Positions 40,001-43,816 of a DNA stretch of 43,816 nucleotides are shown piece by piece (positions within the stretch are counted from its first letter, which is position 1; every line of letters begins with the position of its first letter). Origin of the DNA: Ophiothrix spiculata. Its lineage: Eukaryota > Echinodermata > Ophiuroidea > Amphilepidida > Ophiotrichidae. A program made the position numbers and the translations under genes. The DNA lies in the NCBI GenBank assembly GCA_000969725.1, contig JXSR01S065512.1; one strand, written 5' to 3'. The notes beneath the pieces were generated by a model that was given only the letters and a program-made list of their open reading frames with translations, was not told where the DNA came from and made no database searches.

Positions 40001-42765
40001 AACAGAAACCATGTATGTTATAGCGTACATTTGGCTCTATACGATAATGTGTGACCAAGGATGTAGCTACAATGGTTGGTGACGGATATTAGCAACCGGC
40101 ACTGAGGCATAAACTCTTCTGAATTTTAGATATGTTAACCGGCACAAATTTGTTAAAATGACCCCTTTTTATGGGTGTTGTACACTATTTTGCAGATTTG
40201 TTTGGAGGAAGACGAAGATATTGATAAAATTTGTGACTATTTAGCCGACACTACCCTTCAGCTAGCTACAACCCTGTGTGTGACAGAGCCCTAAAAGAAC
40301 CAATCTACAGTAGCCTTATCACCACCCACCTATATCAAAATTAAGGTTTTTACCAAATAAGACCCTTGAATGATACCTGTTACGTATCTGAAACCTTTCT
40401 TGCAAATTAAGACAACTGATGTGTGTAATTTTCAAATTATGGCTAGGGGCTGACAAATATTCAACATACCTGTGCTAGCTTTGGGTTCCTTCTTATCCAT
40501 GCCTAATTGTTCCATTCCCTTCTTCAGGTCATCTTGGTCCAGTTCTGAATTGAAGGCATCGCTGATAAATTCTGCTGCTGGAGGGCTATCTGGAGGCATG
40601 TCTGTGAGATCTTCACTTTCGCTGGTCTTGGAAGTTGCTTGTGACGAGGCTGAAATATTTACTGGTTTGGACTTATCTGTTGGTACAAGTTTATAGATTT
40701 GGGTTAAGGCTTATACCGACCTACGTTTTTACTAAAACATGTTTTGGGTCAAGAAAACCACTGTGTTTAGCATTTAGATCTGCTACTCAAAAAATGTATA
40801 CTTTTTAAAAAATTTTATTATCAGTTGCTGAGTGAAAAGCAAAAACTTCACAAATAGTAGGTTGAAAACAGCCTGAACAAGTTATCAAGATCAAAATTAG
40901 TGTGCATGGTTGTCTATGAAGATATCAGAATCAGTTAACATCGTCAAATTATATACCCTTAATGCCCACTACTGACTGCATGTCTGCTGAAAATTTTGAA
41001 AGATATCTTTCTTCCCAAAAATGTATGAAATTGCAAAGTCAAACACTGCCTACACAGACCTCGGCAATGAGTAAAAAAATAAATACCCTTTCCTGCTCGC
41101 TGATGATAACTAGTTTTGTATGAGTTGTATACTGTTAAAGTTGCTGTAGCAAGCAATATGGCTTTCAAAACCTCTATTGATGACCTCCATACCTTGCCTG
41201 CTGTCTTTGTCCGATTCTTCTGTTGTCTTCTTATTGCTTGATTCTGTTTTGGAACTTTGCTCTCCTAAATATATAAAAAGAGATATTTGAGTTATTATCT
41301 TAAGTTTTGACATGTGTTAGCACAAGTTTATTCATGATCAATTTCTTTTTATACCAAGCATCACATTTCAAATTCACTATTTGTTATTGCCCATACTTTG
41401 CTTGGTTTGATCCCCTCCCCCTTTCGCCCATCAGTCTTTGCATGTGCAATGGATTGTGGGAAACTCTTGTAATGGCAAGAAGGCTGCACCCATGTAGACT
41501 TTTGACAATGTTTTTTCGAGAAATTCCACATTTTAAACATTGAAATACACAAGAACCAAGCACCCTACAAGAAAGGTGGTATTATGTAGTTGTGTAGAAA
41601 TATATAAACATGTTGGAAGGTTCAATCATGTCAGTTGTGCTATGTGAATCTGTCTTGTCATCCCGGTTAATCGTCAGACAACGATTGTGAAACCTACACT
41701 ATTTGAAGACTAACATATTTAATCAGATGTTTATTATCCATGTCATGCTCTGTCATAATTAACATCTCTGACTAATTATTTTTGAATATGGTAAAGAAAA
41801 ACTTTATAGCTTATCCCAATATCAATGCAAAGAGCCAATAAAAATATCAAATATACTTGCCCATAGATATAATCATTGTTAGGCCAAAAAAAGAAATAAG
41901 TCTGTTTCCTGTAGCAGGTCTGAAAATTGCAGGTATTTTTGTTTACAATTCTTGAAAAAGCAATGCGCACCATATTTCTGTAAGCTGATTACTCAATGCA
42001 TCACTTTTTCCCAATTTGTACGTTGAATATTGGCAAAATTTTAGTCTAGTTCCGAAGTCAAAGGGGATCCGAGTTGAAGTTTGGTTGTTTCACGGAGTAG
42101 TCCGATGATAACAGTAAGCTTTTTGGGGGGGAATATTTATCCCCACTATCGGGAATTGTCATTTTGGTCAATATTTCTATTTTTCATACAAATATTCCTA
42201 TTCTTTATACAAATATAAGAGAGAAAAAAAGCTATGCGGGATTCAAGACCATTTAAACGGAATGCGTTCGGGTCACAGGAAACAGACTTACAAGTTTCTT
42301 CTTTTGGACTAAAATGTTTTAACAAGTGTGTAGTTTTTGGCGTTGATTAAAAACTTGATTTTTATCCCATCTAATTTGAACACTTCCGTTCAGAGATATA
42401 AAAAGTTTAAGGCAGGCCTCTACCTATCTAGATATCCCTCAACCAATATTAAAATTTCAACTCTAAAGGATAGTATCTCCTGTTTTTGCCAACGATAATT
42501 AACAATGAAAGAAAATCTTAATATTTTGATATAAATAGGTTAAATTTGACAATGAAATTTTGCATATCACCATTATTCCCGCTGACACTTCAAATGATGA
42601 AAAAACTCAAAATGTTTGGAAAAAGTTTAGGGATGATGTTGAACTTGCCAGAGCCCCTTTAATCCTAACTTACCTGAAGAGTGCGCTAGAGATGTGAGTT
42701 GAGATGATTGCTTTATTAATGAGACACGATAGAAATAATTCCTCCAAAAATTCTCTTCTGTAATT
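36929..42765 (-). CDS. SYAP1: SYAP1-like BSD-domain protein, 3' exons, partial at 5' end
   Basis: Synapse-associated protein 1 family, a conserved BSD-domain protein linked in mammals to AKT phosphorylation. Six minus-strand exons with matching phases: 42765-42674, 41264-41193, 40676-40470, 39780-39640, 38023-37968 and 37036-36929. They encode the second half of the BSD domain ([15 protein letters not shown]), a Ser/Lys-rich linker, the EFISDAF...[10 protein letters not shown] block, and the family C-terminus ([18 protein letters not shown]...[10 protein letters not shown]). Vertebrate SYAP1 ends in the same order of motifs. About 224 residues with all exons, 177 if the 141-base exon is skipped. 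The N-terminal part lies beyond the right edge of the window. Converges with the CHD gene. Confidence 0.92.
36992..37195 (-). repeat. 102-bp tandem duplication spanning SYAP1 last intron-exon junction
   Basis: Unit 36992-37093 and unit 37094-37195 share the acceptor, the [12 protein letters not shown] codons and about 50 bases of intron, with only a few differences across the first 85 bases. The offset is exactly 102 (34 codons) and the upstream copy reads open into the downstream exon. Confidence 0.9.
37968..38023 (-). CDS. SYAP1: SYAP1 exon: [10 protein letters not shown] motif
   Basis: Minus-strand acceptor GGATTATTTTCAG, donor TTGCAG|GTAAAT. Fifty-six bases encoding [18 protein letters not shown], matching the conserved WEKELQQELQ of vertebrate SYAP1. 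Phase 1 in, phase 0 out. Confidence 0.93.
38098..38254 (+). repeat. CCTAACCC-rich inverted-terminal element (copy C)
   Basis: Ends AAGTATACTTCAGGTCCCAT and its inverse ATGGGACCTAAAGTATACTT enclose CAACCCTAACTCACTAACC repeats. Lies in a SYAP1 intron. The cleanest member of the family. Confidence 0.8.
39052..39234 (-). repeat. CCTAACCC-rich inverted-terminal element (copy D, opposite orientation)
   Basis: GGACCAAGTATACTTTCAAT opens it and ATGAGACCCAAAGTATATAC closes it. The interior is GGTTAGGGTCGGGTCATGG, the complement of the other copies. Lies in the intron before the SYAP1 cassette exon's downstream partner. Confidence 0.75.
39640..39780 (-). CDS. SYAP1: probable SYAP1 cassette exon, 141 bases
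   Basis: Minus-strand acceptor CTTTTGATTTCAG, donor AATG|GTATGT. Open for 47 codons, phase 1 in and out, so inclusion or skipping both keep frame. The translation starts [15 protein letters not shown] and ends Ser/Pro/Asn-rich ([16 protein letters not shown]). I know no counterpart in vertebrate SYAP1, and the hydrophobic start is odd. Good splice sites and phase support it, homology does not. Confidence 0.5.
40470..40676 (-). CDS. SYAP1: SYAP1 exon: conserved EFISDAF / [10 protein letters not shown] block
   Basis: Minus-strand acceptor TGTACCAACAG, donor CACAG|GTATGT. Translation starts [16 protein letters not shown], passes through [20 protein letters not shown], and ends [18 protein letters not shown]. 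Vertebrate SYAP1 has EFVSDAF and a similar EDLRKEMEQL in this order. 207 bases, phase 1 in and out. Confidence 0.93.
41193..41264 (-). CDS. SYAP1: SYAP1 exon: Ser/Lys linker
   Basis: Minus-strand acceptor TATATATTTAG, donor CAAG|GTATGG. Seventy-two bases encoding [19 protein letters not shown] and DSRQ, matching the Gln/Lys-rich linker after the BSD domain in SYAP1. Phase 1 in and out. Low complexity, assigned by splice sites and phase. Confidence 0.8.
41885..42305. repeat. possible inverted-repeat element in SYAP1 intron
   Basis: AATAAGTCTGTTTCCTGT near 41896 is matched in inverse by ACAGGAAACAGACTTACAAG near 42277. Boundaries are unclear and no target site is evident. Confidence 0.45.
42674..42765 (-). 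CDS. SYAP1: SYAP1 exon: second half of BSD domain
   Basis: Minus-strand acceptor TTATTTTCACAG, donor TTCAG|GTAAGT. Translation [20 protein letters not shown] followed by [10 protein letters not shown]. The FWRNYFYRV block is the signature end of BSD domains (conserved FW pair). Phase 2 in, phase 1 out. Confidence 0.94.
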
Positions 42766-43816
42766 CTGTGAAAATAACCATAAAGTTTTAAAAGTTAGCT
42801 CTATAAGGAAAATTAGGAGACAAGCTCATCGTTTTGTGTGCGATTCTGACCCTTCCGGGTCAGGTCACATAAGGACTTAAAAGGGACTAGCCTAGATTCC
42901 ACCTAGAATTAAAAACTTATAGAAATGCTCCAAATAAAGCTAAAATGTATAGTAAAATCCAAAAAAGTGCAAAAATTTACACACAAATGGCTCAAAATGA
43001 GAGAGAATTAATTTGCAATATATAATTCTTTGATGGTGGTGTGGCTATCCTGTGTTTCCTAAATCCTAATTTTGAACCTAAAGAACCAGTGGCTCTTGAA
43101 ATGGTTCTTTAGATGGATTACCAGATAAAAGATCAAACAAAGCTCCTGGTGAGAATTTAAAATATGTTTAAAAGAGAAACAATTTCATCAAATATAATTT
43201 GTTTGGCCATCACAGGTGTAGAAACAAGATCTTTTAAGATTTCAAACTAGAAACACTGTTGTCACACCACTTTTTTGCGCCTGTGTAAAAAATTAAAGTA
43301 GGTAAAGAATTGCAATTTTCTCCAATATTCCTCAAAGTCATGGAAAACTAATTGTAGGTTATATTACTAGACATGTTCTATCGATTCAAGTAAAAAAATG
43401 TAGGTAAAAAAATAGTGGGAAGAATCTAGGCAAGTCCCTTTAAGTAACACCAGTTGGCATCAAAGACTTGTGGATGTTGGTCGTTGACAAAACCTTCACA
43501 CGCAGGTCATGAGACACAGTTAAAGTTATCTTTCATCATATAGCTCTATATTTTTTCAATATAAGCTATGCATCATTTATTGATTTGTTAAATTTTCCAA
43601 CTTGATTGATGAATGGATGGAAAGTTTCAAAGTATCTGCTCTTGCTTTCATATTACAACTAGAATACGCGGTTCTTGGGCCGCGCGGTTCTCGACACAGA
43701 GTGTCGATCAAATGCCTCCACCTTCCACCTTTGTAATCGGACTAAGTTGAGAATTTGACCTTTGACCCAAACCTTTGAAATCGGACAAAGTTGAAAATTT
43801 GACCTTTCTTTTGACC
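42766..43816 (-). other. SYAP1 intron, upstream exon not found
   Basis: The expected preceding exon (first half of the BSD domain) was sought on the minus strand and not recognised before the window edge. The last 65 bases are TTTGACC-rich repeat. Confidence 0.55.

Noticed and set aside
40045-40290. Possible inverted pair GTAGCTAC / GCTAGCTACAACC
   Set aside because: Match is short and imperfect, with no target duplication.

Overview
The window is animal nuclear DNA: AT-rich, with short exons, GT-AG introns, long introns full of miniature inverted-repeat elements, and one assembly gap (600 N at 22259-22858). Protein similarity and the style of the repeats suggest a marine invertebrate deuterostome, perhaps an echinoderm. 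The species cannot be fixed from the sequence.

Two protein-coding genes are supported, and they converge. On the plus strand, 398-26861 holds 19 exons of the 3' part of a CHD3/4/5 (Mi-2) chromatin remodeller, the ATPase of the NuRD complex. They run from the middle of the second helicase lobe to the stop codon and encode about 1205 residues. Exon phases close perfectly (3618 coding bases). The 5' part (PHD fingers, chromodomains, first helicase lobe) lies upstream of the window. On the minus strand, 42765-36929 holds the 3' exons of SYAP1 (a BSD-domain, synapse-associated protein 1 family protein). They run from the second half of the BSD domain to the stop codon, and the 5' part lies beyond base 43816.

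Between the two stop codons are about 10 kb, holding the CHD 3' UTR and non-coding DNA with nested transposable-element remnants. No further convincing gene, tRNA, rRNA or CRISPR array was seen.

The most interesting points concern gene architecture. The intron at 14166-14778 of the CHD gene carries what look like canonical minor-spliceosome (U12) signals. The CHD exon at 15465-15660 is followed by a 176-bp-period array of one near-intact and two decayed copies of itself. In SYAP1 a 102-bp tandem duplication has copied the last intron's acceptor together with the start of the last exon, giving two acceptors in the same frame, and a 141-bp phase-symmetric exon may be a cassette. A large CHD intron carries four perfect ATTTGCAT octamers at 22-24 bp spacing. 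Many foldback elements are present, including a family with a CCTAACCC-rich interior and a miniature element nested inside a pogo-like one.
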